Source: CAYUQT01 sp964446835
GTDB taxonomy: Bacteria; Planctomycetota; Phycisphaerae; UBA1845; JAFGLZ01
Assembly (NCBI GenBank): GCA_964446835.1
Contig: CAYUQT010000032.1
Location: 1 to 64,000, forward strand
Direction of reading: 5' to 3'
Length of the DNA: 64,000 nt
The notes beneath the pieces were generated by a model. That model was not told the origin of the DNA, did not search any database, and was given only the letters and a program-made list of their open reading frames with translations. The position numbers and the translations under genes were made by a program. This document shows, piece by piece, positions 16,570 through 24,793 of this stretch (the stretch's first letter is position 1; the number at the start of each line of letters is the position of its first letter).

Positions 16570-18404
16570 GGAGTGGATTTCCTCTTCGCAGCTTTTGGTT
16601 TCGGAGCAGGCGCTCTCTTCCATGCATCGGGGCGCACGATCTGCTTCGCGGCTTCGAGTCTCTCCAACAACGCCGGATAGGGCACATCCTGCACGCTCAA
16701 GCCGCTGTCAATGGCCAGCCCGGCGGCGATGGCCGCGCTCTGGCTCAAGGCCATGAAGACCGGCTCCATGCGGATCGAACCATGCGCCACATGCGATGCG
16801 GAAAGGCAGATGGGGGAGAAGAGGTTTTCGCACTGGCCCTTGGGCGGGATGATCGAGCGATAGGAAATGCCATAAGGACGGGGCGGCGTGCGCCAGATGA
16901 CGCCGTCACTGACGCAATACCCGCGCTCGGTCACGAAGTGCTGCACGACGTGTGAGTCCATCCCGAACGATCCCAATCCCACCGGGTCGGGCGCTCTGCG
17001 TTTGCCTTCGCAATCGTGCTGCGTCATCACGTAATCGGATACCATCCGCCGGGCCTCGCGGATGTAGATCATGTAGGGCCACCCGCCGTTGTCGGTGAAT
17101 TCATCCTTGGGCAAACCGTAGGCGGCGACCTTCTTGCGGATCGATTCGGGAACCCGTGGATTGTTCGCGAGGGTCCACAAGAAGCCGCGGATGTAGGTTT
17201 CATGTTTCTTCTCGATCCTGCGGCGGGTTTCGTAGCTGGCTTCCGGATAGTCCCAATTCGCACCGGGATGGTCGGAGCCCACTGCGTGCATATGGTTCCA
17301 ATCCACCTTTGAGCCGGACCCGGCCAGCGGCTGGATCAGGGCCGGCAGCCGTTCATCACCCGCGTCGAAGTTGCGGAGGAGCAGTTCGTGATCGGCCTCA
17401 CGATAGCCCTCCGGCTTTTCAATCGGAATACGGAGTCTGGGATTGGTCGTCAGGCAGATGCGGTAGTTGTAGGCCTGGATTTTCCGATCACCCTGTCCGT
17501 TGGTGAGGCCTTCGATGCGGAACACATACGGCAGGAGTCCGCTGCTCTGGTCGCCCGGTTTGACGTAGGGATCGACGTCCTTGATAAAATGGTCCTTGTT
17601 GCCTTGGGTGTAATGGACGCGCGGCCTGGTGTCACCGCGCCGGACGCCGGCCAGATCCTCGCCGTATTGGTTCTCGGCCTCCCGACCGACGGTGTAACGG
17701 ACGCCCGCCGCGGCCATCAGGTCGCCGACGTAGGTTGCGTCAATGAACATCCTGCCACGGTAGGTCTTGCCGTTGAGCATGGTGATCGACTCGATGCGCC
17801 GGCCGTTCATCTTGACGCCTTTTCCGGGGGCACGGTCAAGCTTCTCGTTGAAAGCGACCGACACGCCGGCGTCCGCGATCATTTTCTCGAATACACGCCG
17901 GCCCACGTGAGGCTCGAAGCTGCGGACATAATCCATCCCGTAGGCCGCCGCAATCAAGTCGTAGAATTCCGAGGCAATGCCTCCGAAGGTGGCGCGCTTG
18001 CCGAGGAAATCGGTGGCGCCGAGTCCGCTTGCGCTCATGCCACCGAGGAAGCCGGTGGGATTGACGAGGATGACCGAGTGTCCCTGGCGCTTGGCTGCGA
18101 CGGCCGCAACGATGGCCCCGGACGAGTCGCCATAAATGACAATGTCATGAAGCGGGGGCTCGGCTTGCGCCTTTGCTACAGGCGAAGCCTGCGGGACGTT
18201 GCCTGCCGGGGACTGATTTTGAACTTCGCTGGCCAAGCAAGCGACATGGGTTACCACGGCAATGAGCGACATCACGGTTTTCGCACGGACGAGTTTGACA
18301 GGGTTGGCTTGCATCATGGCTGCTGTCGAACAGACCTCTGTCTCTACCGAAAACCTCACCATCGCCCACAACATCCCGTACAAGCCGGTTCGGATGCTCT
18401 TCAT
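16566..18404 (-). CDS. secreted FAD-dependent oxidoreductase (FAD_oxidored family)
   Basis: 612 aa from ATG 18404, which has AGGAA upstream; an ATG pair at 18317 would give a shorter signal peptide and is an alternative. After an exported N terminus (VMSLIAVVTHVACLAS) comes a dinucleotide-binding fold DIVIYGDSSGAIVAAVAAKR, then GGMSASGLGATDF, FIDATYVGDLMAAAGV and, near the C terminus, HVAHGSIRMEPVFMALSQSA, all typical of this family. In PVC bacteria it often sits beside sulfatases and glycosidases; the substrate is unknown, possibly a sugar. It is the first gene of the minus-strand cluster and its stop overlaps the next start. The GDSSGA motif replaces the usual GxGxxG by GxSxGA, common in the family. 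Confidence 0.8.
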   Translation of the reverse strand: MKSIRTGLYGMLWAMVRFSVETEVCSTAAMMQANPVKLVRAKTVMSLIAVVTHVACLASEVQNQSPAGNVPQASPVAKAQAEPPLHDIVIYGDSSGAIVAAVAAKRQGHSVILVNPTGFLGGMSASGLGATDFLGKRATFGGIASEFYDLIAAAYGMDYVRSFEPHVGRRVFEKMIADAGVSVAFNEKLDRAPGKGVKMNGRRIESITMLNGKTYRGRMFIDATYVGDLMAAAGVRYTVGREAENQYGEDLAGVRRGDTRPRVHYTQGNKDHFIKDVDPYVKPGDQSSGLLPYVFRIEGLTNGQGDRKIQAYNYRICLTTNPRLRIPIEKPEGYREADHELLLRNFDAGDERLPALIQPLAGSGSKVDWNHMHAVGSDHPGANWDYPEASYETRRRIEKKHETYIRGFLWTLANNPRVPESIRKKVAAYGLPKDEFTDNGGWPYMIYIREARRMVSDYVMTQHDCEGKRRAPDPVGLGSFGMDSHVVQHFVTERGYCVSDGVIWRTPPRPYGISYRSIIPPKGQCENLFSPICLSASHVAHGSIRMEPVFMALSQSAAIAAGLAIDSGLSVQDVPYPALLERLEAAKQIVRPDAWKRAPAPKPKAAKRKSTP

Positions 18405-18970
18405 GGAGTTTCCTGCCGCGTTGTGGTCAGTACGTTCCAGCAGGCTCCCTGGCATCGTCCGTGCGGTTGCAGTCTACCTGCGAGGGGCCTGACGATTCTA
18501 CTGTCCCTATCGAAAACGCCATCCGGAGGCATGCGTGTTGTCGATATGGATCCGCTGAGGCATGCTGCGAAGTGCGCCACTCCATAACGAAGACATGCCC
18601 CGGACGCTTGAACGTTCACGACATGGTCAGGAAGAAGTGTGCCGCGACATGCGCCCCCTTTCTGCATAACGCTGGCTTCCACACCCGAAAAAGCGCTGAA
18701 TTCCTTCAGAAACTCGCATGCATAAGTGGCACATGGCGTTTCACGGAACCGAAGCTTGGAGGTTCGAGTCCTCCGCGGCGCGTTTTTCAAGCCCTGACTC
18801 TCCAGCACCTTACGATGCGACCCGAGTTGGCTGTTTGTGCCGGATTGGGACGGAGTGGGTCACTATTGGGTCAGTCAGGTCACGTTCCAGGGCTTTCGCC
18901 CTTCTGGCAGCCTGCGCATTGTCCGGGGGATTTGCGGGTTGCACCTCACCACTGCCGTTTCGAGAGCCTG
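18405..18970. other. intergenic region between the FAD oxidoreductase and PPOX genes
   Basis: Nothing coding is convincing here. A weak inverted copy of the dispersed-repeat core is near 18495-18525. A T-arm-like hairpin with a tRNA-type loop is at 18758-18774. The promoter of the long minus-strand operon must lie at the left end, but no confident -35/-10 pair was picked. Confidence 0.4.
18758..18781 (+). other. tRNA 3'-end-like fragment (T-arm plus seven bases)
   Basis: GGAGG-TTCGAGT-CCTCC forms a perfect tRNA T-arm, followed by GCGGCGC and a T-rich run. No matching 5' acceptor strand, D-arm or anticodon arm is found upstream. It may be a remnant or chance. Confidence 0.2.
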
Positions 18971-19348
18971 TCATTCACCGACCAGGGGTCGGACGCGGTC
19001 GATCTTGAAGTGGACCAAGTATCTTGCCGTGTCCTTGATTCCGCATTCGGCCGGCAGCGGCCGGCGACGGAGGGCCCTGATCTTCTCGCGATCAGTCTCT
19101 TCTCCGACCCTCGTCAGGTGAAGTCGTTTCCCCTTGTAACCCTCACGCGCCTCGATAAACAGGTACGCCGCATGGGGGTTCGATTGCAGGTTCGCGTGGC
19201 TCAGCCGGTCGGCCATGATGAAAGCGATGGTCCGATCGTCGATGAAATGCGGCCGGGCATAGATCGCCGCATCGACGGCTCCATGGGCATCGGCTGTGGC
19301 CAACACCCCTGTTCCCTTGGTCTTCGTGAAGTAGTCCTTAATGTTCAT
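18971..19348 (-). CDS. pyridoxamine 5'-phosphate oxidase-family protein
   Basis: 125-aa small split-barrel flavin-binding protein of the PPOX-like class. Recognisable parts: GTGVLATADAHGAVDAAIYA at the N terminus (first strands), RTIAFIMADRLSHANLQSNP and AAYLFIEAREGYKGKRLHL, and RYLVHFKIDRVRPLVGE at the end. Members of this size usually bind FMN or F420-like cofactors and reduce small molecules; the substrate is unknown. The ATG at 19348 is chosen because GAGGAGG lies at ideal distance; the in-frame start at 19405 lacks this. A degraded second copy of its last third lies at 48195-48311. Confidence 0.75.
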   Translation of the reverse strand: MNIKDYFTKTKGTGVLATADAHGAVDAAIYARPHFIDDRTIAFIMADRLSHANLQSNPHAAYLFIEAREGYKGKRLHLTRVGEETDREKIRALRRRPLPAECGIKDTARYLVHFKIDRVRPLVGE

Positions 19349-19515
19349 GTGAGCCTCCTCTTCGGGACCGATAGCATCTTGAGTTTGCCCTGCTCCGGTA
19401 CACAAACTCGTTCGAGTAGCCGGGTCGTGCGGCTACGCCTGGTTAGATGCTCGACTGACCCAGATCTAATCATCTCTAACCATGTTCATCCAACTTCCCT
19501 GGGCAGAATGGAGGT

Positions 19516-20262
19516 CTACGCCTGCTGGCAGACGGGGCAGAAATACGTGCTCCGACCCGCCTGCAGGATACGGACGATACGACGGCTGCAGGTCGCACAC
19601 GGCTGGCCGTGCCTTTGATAGATTCGGCAACTCCAACGACCGCCCTTATAGTAGCTCTCCTGGCAGACCCGTCGGATTGCTTCTACCAGCCTTCGTACGG
19701 CAGACGGATTCAGCGCCTGGGCGCGCGCCCGGGGATCGACACGAGCCAGATGGAGCGCCTCGGACTTCGCTATGTTGCCCAACCCACTCACGAGCGATTG
19801 GTCGAGCAAGGCCGGTCCGATGGCCTGATCGCGGGAACGCAGTGCCCGCTCGATTTCCCCAGCGGGATAGGGCTCGGTCATCACGTCGGGTCCAAGGCGG
19901 GACAATTCGTGAGCAACGGTTTGCGAGGTCTCAGGACGAAGCATCTGCCCGTTCAGGTTGCAGACCGTGTGCGAACCCATGTCCAACGCGAGCCATGTCC
20001 CCGGAGGAAGCAACAAGAGGCGGCCCTCAAGACGGCGCCAGCTTCCGCGCATCAGCAGGTGATTGTGAAGAAAGAGACCGCCCTCAAACTCCGCAAAGAT
20101 GTGCTTGCCCTTGCAGAAGACGTCAAGCAGGCGACGGCCGGCGACAGCCCCGGCGAACGCCTGCAGGTTCTCGCGGCCTGTCAGGCAGGACACCACGACA
20201 TGCCCGGCCACGTGCCTGCGCAGCCACTCGGTCCTGATCTTGACTTGAGGCCCCTCGGACAT
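19516..20262 (-). CDS. Nei/MutM-family DNA glycosylase-like protein lacking the N-terminal proline
   Basis: 248 aa with the Fpg/Nei fold: N terminus MSEGPQVK, CKGKHIFAEFEGGLFLHNHL (strand with the conserved Lys), helix-two-turn-helix region IGPALLDQSLVSGLGNIAKSE, and a C-terminal zinc finger CATC...CPVC. Family members remove oxidised bases using the secondary amine of Pro2 (exposed after Met removal) and Glu3. Here residue 2 is Ser while Glu3 is kept, so the usual Schiff-base chemistry cannot occur at Pro. It may be a monofunctional or non-catalytic member, or start differently; no other start with proline is visible. It stands alone on the minus strand. Confidence 0.8.
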   Translation of the reverse strand: MSEGPQVKIRTEWLRRHVAGHVVVSCLTGRENLQAFAGAVAGRRLLDVFCKGKHIFAEFEGGLFLHNHLLMRGSWRRLEGRLLLLPPGTWLALDMGSHTVCNLNGQMLRPETSQTVAHELSRLGPDVMTEPYPAGEIERALRSRDQAIGPALLDQSLVSGLGNIAKSEALHLARVDPRARAQALNPSAVRRLVEAIRRVCQESYYKGGRWSCRIYQRHGQPCATCSRRIVRILQAGRSTYFCPVCQQA

Positions 20263-20860
20263 TCCCCGATTATAGACGCGCCGAGCGGGCGACAGACACG
20301 GGGAATCGAGCGGATGGTCAATGCGGGCGAGGTCGATCGGTCATCGCTGAACGTCACAATCGGCGACCACCTGACCCCGGGCGGGCAGCCAATTCTCTGG
20401 CAATCAGGGCAAGAGCAAACACAGGACCGTGCTGACGATGCCCAATTCGTCCTCCCGGTTCGGACTCAGTGGGGTTGGATAGTGGCCGATGCACCCTCGG
20501 ACCGGGAGTCACGTAAGTCCTGTACCATCAGCGAGGACGGAGTCATCGGGAGGGACAGGTGGGCCATCAGACGGCCGGATGACCCATTCGATTCGTACTC
20601 CGCGTCAGATAGAACTCCTCAACGGTTCCCCGCACCCGCTGTGCTCGCGGATTGGCCAGCATACCTGGTCCCGACCCCACTGCTTGGGACCGGCCTCATC
20701 ATCCGGTACAATTCCAGCCTTGCGTGCAAGGGGACTCTTCTGTGATGCCCCACGTTGCCGCTCGCCAACGCCGGTGCGTCGGCCCGGGATCGTGGTGCTT
20801 GAACCGGCCATGTGACGACCGAAGGCCCGCTTCGGAGCATGCAAGCATGGCCGAGAGAGG
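20263..20860. other. intergenic region holding a full dispersed repeat
   Basis: Lies between two divergent genes, so it must hold both promoters. It contains the dispersed repeat at 20441-20560. TACAAT near 20703 is a possible -10 box for the plus-strand selenium operon, but no good -35 box was identified. Confidence 0.4.
20441..20560 (+). repeat. dispersed repeat, copy 4 (full length)
   Basis: Aligns gap-free over 120 bp with 10571-10690, including GCACCCTCGgACCGGGAGTC and TCATCGGGAGGGACAGG. This copy is not in a coding sequence; it lies upstream of the selenium operon. Confidence 0.8.
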
Positions 20861-21568
20861 GTGTCGGTGACGGCGTTCACGATCAAATTACACTCGACTC
20901 GATATGGCAGAATCGAGGAACACGGTCCTGAAGTCTTGCTCTCAGACCACGCCACGGCGTTCATACTTCAACACATGCAGGTCTATCGAGGACAACGAGT
21001 CGGTGAGCCGGGCTGTGGGACGGGGGTGATAAGTCTGTGCGCCGCCAAGGCGGGTGCCCGCCATGTCATCGGGACAGATACTGATCCGCAAGCCGTGGCA
21101 GCTGCCTGCTACAATCGCGACGCCAATGGGTTGGCCAATGCTCACTTCGTAAGAGGCAGCTTGCTGGAACCCGTGGCGTTCGGTCTTGATCTGGTTGTCG
21201 CATTGCTACCACATAAGCCCGCCCCTCGACCTTTCAGCCGACGCTACTACGGTGGATGGGACGGCACGGACCTCCTACGAGCCACCATCCGGCAGGGTGC
21301 CGAAAAGCTGGCCATGGGCGGACGATTGCTGCTTTATCTAAACAGCATTGCCAATCCTCGGAGGATCAGCCATGAATTGGACGCATTCTATGACGTTGTG
21401 ACGGTGGCGGAGAAGAAACGGTACTTCACGGAACGGGAATTCGATGAAATGACTCCCGGCATGTTTGCCCATCTCGAGGCTCAACGGAAACGGGGTGAGG
21501 CGGATTTCTGGGAGGACTCCCAGGGGCTCTATTTCATGGCCAGGATCTGCGAGGGTCGGCGGCGATGA
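20861..21568 (+). CDS. class I SAM-dependent methyltransferase
   Basis: 235 aa. Motif I is VGEPGCGTGVISLCAAKAGA (about residue 47), followed by the acidic loop GTDTDPQAV. Where N-methyltransferases have NPPY or a similar box, this protein has LLPHKPAP, so the methyl acceptor cannot be inferred from it. The GTG start is preceded by GAGAGAG. It is the first gene of a seven-gene operon; its stop overlaps the deacetylase ATG (ATGA). In this context it could methylate a small selenium- or nitrogen-containing product, which is inference only. Confidence 0.75.
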   Translation: MSVTAFTIKLHSTRYGRIEEHGPEVLLSDHATAFILQHMQVYRGQRVGEPGCGTGVISLCAAKAGARHVIGTDTDPQAVAAACYNRDANGLANAHFVRGSLLEPVAFGLDLVVALLPHKPAPRPFSRRYYGGWDGTDLLRATIRQGAEKLAMGGRLLLYLNSIANPRRISHELDAFYDVVTVAEKKRYFTEREFDEMTPGMFAHLEAQRKRGEADFWEDSQGLYFMARICEGRRR

Positions 21569-22338
21569 ACGGAGAGTATCTCATTGTGAACGCCGACGAC
21601 CTGGGGCTTTCCCCCGAGGTGAACGACGGTATCCTCGAAACCGTCACGGCAGGCGCAGTGACCTCGGTCAGCGTGATAGTCAACCCGCCCCACGGAGTTG
21701 ATCCGGCCCCCTATCTGGCATCGGGCGTCTCCATCGGCCTCCATGTCAACCTGACACTGGGCTGCCCGTGTGCACCGATAGCCCGTGTTGGTTCCCTGGT
21801 GGATGCCGAGGGTTGCTTTTCGTCGGATGTCGAAAGCGTCCTGGAGCGCCTCAAGCAGGAGGATGTCCGGGCAGAGGTGGCTTGTCAGCTTCTGCAATTT
21901 CGCGAACTGACCGGACGCGATCCTAGCCATCTGAACGTCCACAAGCACTTGGATGCGAAGGACCCACGGGTCCTGACGCCGATGATGGACTTGGCTGCGG
22001 AGATCGGCGTGCCCCTGCGCGCTATCGCCCCATCGCTTCGGGATCTGTGCAGGTCCCGCGGCGTCCGGACCACGGACCATTTCATCGGCGGGGTCCGCCC
22101 CTCGCCCTATTGGACGCGTGATCGTCTCCGCGAAGAGCTTTCGAGCGTCAGCAACGGCATCACGGAATTGATGTGTCACCCTGGGAAGAACGTCAAGCCT
22201 ATTCCGGGCCTGTGGTACCTTGCCGAGCGCGACGTCGAGCGTGAGACCCTTCTATCCAGCGAAGCAAGGGAGTTGTTCGCAGGGTTTATCATGACGCCGT
22301 TTCGGCCCGGCCTTCTTGATCTGGAGACGTCAGGGTGA
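21565..22338 (+). CDS. YdjC/ChbG-family carbohydrate deacetylase
   Basis: 257-aa protein with the family hallmarks: LIVNADDLGLSPEVNDGI at the N terminus (metal-binding and catalytic Asp pair), ASGVSIGLHVNLTLG, and HLNVHKHLDA carrying the two metal-binding His residues. ChbG-type enzymes remove acetyl groups from N-acetylglucosamine units; HpnK-like relatives act in hopanoid tailoring. Four-base overlaps on both sides (ATGA with the methyltransferase, GTGA with the ATP-grasp gene) tie it to this operon. Next to a glycosyltransferase and a ligase it occupies the place that MshB/BshB deacetylases have in mycothiol and bacillithiol pathways, though it belongs to a different family. Confidence 0.85.
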   Translation: MNGEYLIVNADDLGLSPEVNDGILETVTAGAVTSVSVIVNPPHGVDPAPYLASGVSIGLHVNLTLGCPCAPIARVGSLVDAEGCFSSDVESVLERLKQEDVRAEVACQLLQFRELTGRDPSHLNVHKHLDAKDPRVLTPMMDLAAEIGVPLRAIAPSLRDLCRSRGVRTTDHFIGGVRPSPYWTRDRLREELSSVSNGITELMCHPGKNVKPIPGLWYLAERDVERETLLSSEARELFAGFIMTPFRPGLLDLETSG

Positions 22339-23138
22339 AGCTCGCTATTCTCGACTACAGCCCTTACGGCAATCCGCACGACCTGCGAAGCGACGAGGAA
22401 CTGGCGCACGCGGCGCGCAAGCTGGGCTGGGAGTGCGAGGTGCTGATGATTTCGAGAGGCAAGGCGGTTGACCCGCCGGTCGAGAACATCTGGCTGCGCT
22501 ACGATCTGCGATCGCCGGAGGACCTGAGCTGGGTGGTCGACATTGCACAGTCGCTCCGCGAGAGGGAATGCCGGCTGTTCCCGACATCCGATGCGATCGA
22601 AGCAAGCGAAGACAAGTGGCTGACGTTTCAGGCTCTACGACGAAATGCCGTCCCAACGCCGGAGACAGTCCTGGCAGATCAGGTCAAGCAGGTTGGTTTT
22701 CCGGCGATCATCAAGCCGCGAGTCGGATGGGGCGGCAAGGGGATTGTCGCCATCCGCGAGGCGGATGATCTTGTTGCCGCCGGTTCATGGTTATGCGACG
22801 ACTACATTGCTCAGCCCTACATCGCGCACGACCGAACCTGGATCGTGGCCTGCACGTCGCAGGCCGAGATCGTTGTGATTGAGGAAGTACCCAACGATCC
22901 TGAGGCCAACCGGAGAAGGTGCGCTACCCCACCGCCTTCGGGGACAACTCGTCAGGCCATCGCGGCTATTGACGCCGTTGGCCTGGCCGTTGGGACAGTC
23001 GACGTGGTTGCATCGCCCGGAGGCATGAGCGTTCTCGAGGTCAATTCGGCCCCGCGGATTGCGTATCCTCATCTGCCGGACGCGAATCTCGCTGGGCCCA
23101 TGGTCGATGCCGTCTTGACGTGGATGACTTGTTCGTGA
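22335..23138 (+). CDS. RimK-like ATP-grasp ligase
   Basis: 267 aa; ATP-grasp fold with GFPAIIKPRVGWGGKG (ATP-binding Lys and glycine-rich loop, about residues 120-135), AQPYIAHDRTWIV, VGTVDVVAS and the metal-binding VLEVNSAPRI near the C terminus. Such enzymes form amide bonds between a carboxylate and an amine through an acyl-phosphate. The GTG start overlaps the previous stop (GTGA) and its own stop overlaps the next GTG. Within this operon it could attach an amino acid to an amino sugar freed by the deacetylase (inference). The central lid region is slightly short compared with RimK itself. Confidence 0.8.
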   Translation: MKLAILDYSPYGNPHDLRSDEELAHAARKLGWECEVLMISRGKAVDPPVENIWLRYDLRSPEDLSWVVDIAQSLRERECRLFPTSDAIEASEDKWLTFQALRRNAVPTPETVLADQVKQVGFPAIIKPRVGWGGKGIVAIREADDLVAAGSWLCDDYIAQPYIAHDRTWIVACTSQAEIVVIEEVPNDPEANRRRCATPPPSGTTRQAIAAIDAVGLAVGTVDVVASPGGMSVLEVNSAPRIAYPHLPDANLAGPMVDAVLTWMTCS

Positions 23139-24172
23139 ACATTCTCTTGGCCATTCCGTTCGAAATCGGCGGTCTACGCGGCAACAGTACCGCAGCCAGA
23201 CGTTTGGTCGCCGGCTTCCAGAGGAACGGACACATAGTATCCGTCCTTGGCCCGCCCGACGTACTGGAGGAAAACAGCGTACTCTCGCAAATAGAGTCCT
23301 TCCGTCCGGAGGTCGTGTTGGTCCTTCACGCATGGCGATGCGCGGCGGTGGCTCCCGCAATGAAACGAATTACCGGCATACCGGTGGTGACCTCCATGCG
23401 CGGCACCGACCTCAACGAGATGCTCGACGACTCCGCCACGCGGCCGGTCATCTCGGAGGTCCTGGCAACCAGTGCGGCCATTGTGGTATTTCACCATCGG
23501 GGCAAGGAGCGACTCGGTTCCTATGATCGGCTCTGGGCGGAGAAGGCGCGGATCATCCCGAATGGCGTTGACCTGCCCGAATCCAATGTGGACTATCGTC
23601 ACCGCCTTGGGATCCCCCGGTCCGCATTCGTCTTCGTGGCCGTATCCGGGCTCCGGGAGGTAAAACGTCCACTCTGGCCGATCGCAGGGATCGATAAATT
23701 ACGTTCCAAGCATTCAAACCTTGTGTGGCTGCACGCCGGGCCATCTGTGGAGAAGGATATCACCGAAGAGCTCCGAGATTTGATGGCCAAGCATGCTTGG
23801 TTGCATCACGTCGATAAGGTGCCCCACGAGGAGATGGCCTCTTTTCTTCGTGCCGGGGACGTTTTTCTCTCCGCGAGCCGATCCGAGGGAATGCCGCACG
23901 CGGTCCGCGAGGCGATGCTGGCCGGGTTGCCGGTATTGCTGTCCGACATCGAAGGGCATCGCAACATGGCTCGCGCCGAACACGAGGCGCTGTTCTTTGC
24001 CGACGGGGCGGGGTTTCTAAGTCAGGCGAGCCGATTGATTCGCGATCCAGGGCTGGGCGATCGTCTGGGCGAGTCCGCTCGTCGTCGGGTATTGAGCGAG
24101 CTTGAGGAATCCGATGAAATCGGACGGTATCTCAGTTTGTTTCGCGAACTGGTCGAGAAAAGGATGGCATGA
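23135..24172 (+). CDS. GT-B glycosyltransferase, SenB-like
   Basis: About 345 aa. The C-terminal half is a GT4-type nucleotide-sugar domain (FVAVSGLREVKRP, ASRSEGMPHAVREAMLAGLP with the EX7E pattern). The N-terminal half has GNSTAARRLVAGFQRNGH, LVLHAWRCAAVAPAMKR and VVTSMRGTDLNEML; these resemble what I remember of SenB (selenosugar synthase, TIGR04348-like), where GNRxTAxRWA, LHAxRSA and TGTDLYxD occur. SenB joins selenophosphate to UDP-GlcNAc. The GTG at 23135 is chosen because it overlaps the preceding stop (GTGA), as for its neighbours; a start at 23120 is possible. Linkage to selD in the same operon supports the SenB comparison, but it needs a profile search. Confidence 0.65.
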   Translation: MNILLAIPFEIGGLRGNSTAARRLVAGFQRNGHIVSVLGPPDVLEENSVLSQIESFRPEVVLVLHAWRCAAVAPAMKRITGIPVVTSMRGTDLNEMLDDSATRPVISEVLATSAAIVVFHHRGKERLGSYDRLWAEKARIIPNGVDLPESNVDYRHRLGIPRSAFVFVAVSGLREVKRPLWPIAGIDKLRSKHSNLVWLHAGPSVEKDITEELRDLMAKHAWLHHVDKVPHEEMASFLRAGDVFLSASRSEGMPHAVREAMLAGLPVLLSDIEGHRNMARAEHEALFFADGAGFLSQASRLIRDPGLGDRLGESARRRVLSELEESDEIGRYLSLFRELVEKRMA

Positions 24173-24783
24173 TGACCCCCCCAACCATCGATGCCCGTGG
24201 AATGTTGTGTCCTAAGCCCCTGATCATGGTGAAGAAGGCCTTGGTGGAGATGCAGGTAGGGACTGAGTTTACCGTCCTCTTGGACAACGAGATTGCCAAG
24301 GAGAATGTCCTACGGTTCCTCCAAGACAATCGGACCGCCGCGTCGTGCACCGCGGAGGGAGGGATCTTTGCGATTCAGGCAAAGAAGTTGTCGCAGGACC
24401 TGCCTGCGCCTGGTGCTGAGGCCTATTGTGGTCCGTCGGGGGCTCCAGGGAACCCTGTCTTTGTCGTCAGTCGCAACACCATGGGTTCCGGCTCCGAAGA
24501 CTTGGGACGGATCCTGCTTGAGGCGGCAATCAACTCGCTCAAGGAGGTCACACCGCTTCCGTCAGCTCTCGTCTTTTACAACAGCGGCGTGCACCTCGCT
24601 TGTGAGGGCTCAACGGTACTGGACTCCCTGAAGGATCTGCAATCTCGCGGGGTCAGGCTGCTCGTGTGCGGAACGTGCATCAACTATTTCGACCTGAAGG
24701 CAGGTCTGCGAGCAGGCACTTTGTCAAACATGTACGATATCCTTCAGGTATTGTCGAGTTCGGACCACGTCGTTCCACTCTGA
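24169..24783 (+). CDS. yedF: YedF: TusA-like plus DsrE-like selenium metabolism protein
   Basis: 204 aa. Residues 1-75 form a TusA/SirA domain with the sulfur- or selenium-carrying Cys in ARGMLCPKPL (C14). The remainder (about 95-204) is a DsrE-like domain with FVVSRNTMGSGSEDLGRILL and a LVCGTCINYF pair of cysteines. This two-domain layout is that of YedF, which co-occurs with SelD and is believed to carry selenium. The ATG overlaps the glycosyltransferase stop (ATGA). It lies 10 bp before the NifS-like gene. It probably receives selenium from the desulfurase-type neighbour and delivers it to SelD. Confidence 0.85.
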   Translation: MMTPPTIDARGMLCPKPLIMVKKALVEMQVGTEFTVLLDNEIAKENVLRFLQDNRTAASCTAEGGIFAIQAKKLSQDLPAPGAEAYCGPSGAPGNPVFVVSRNTMGSGSEDLGRILLEAAINSLKEVTPLPSALVFYNSGVHLACEGSTVLDSLKDLQSRGVRLLVCGTCINYFDLKAGLRAGTLSNMYDILQVLSSSDHVVPL

Positions 24784-24793
24784 GAGAGATCCG

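Noticed and set aside
18700..18785. Complete tRNA gene
   Set aside because: Only the T-arm and a possible acceptor 3' strand are found; no D-arm, anticodon arm or matching 5' acceptor.
18718..19008. Open frame with a lipoprotein-like stretch (RAFALLAACALSGGFAGC)
   Set aside because: No start codon or ribosome site near the apparent signal, and it overlaps the end of the well-supported PPOX gene on the other strand. Probably chance.
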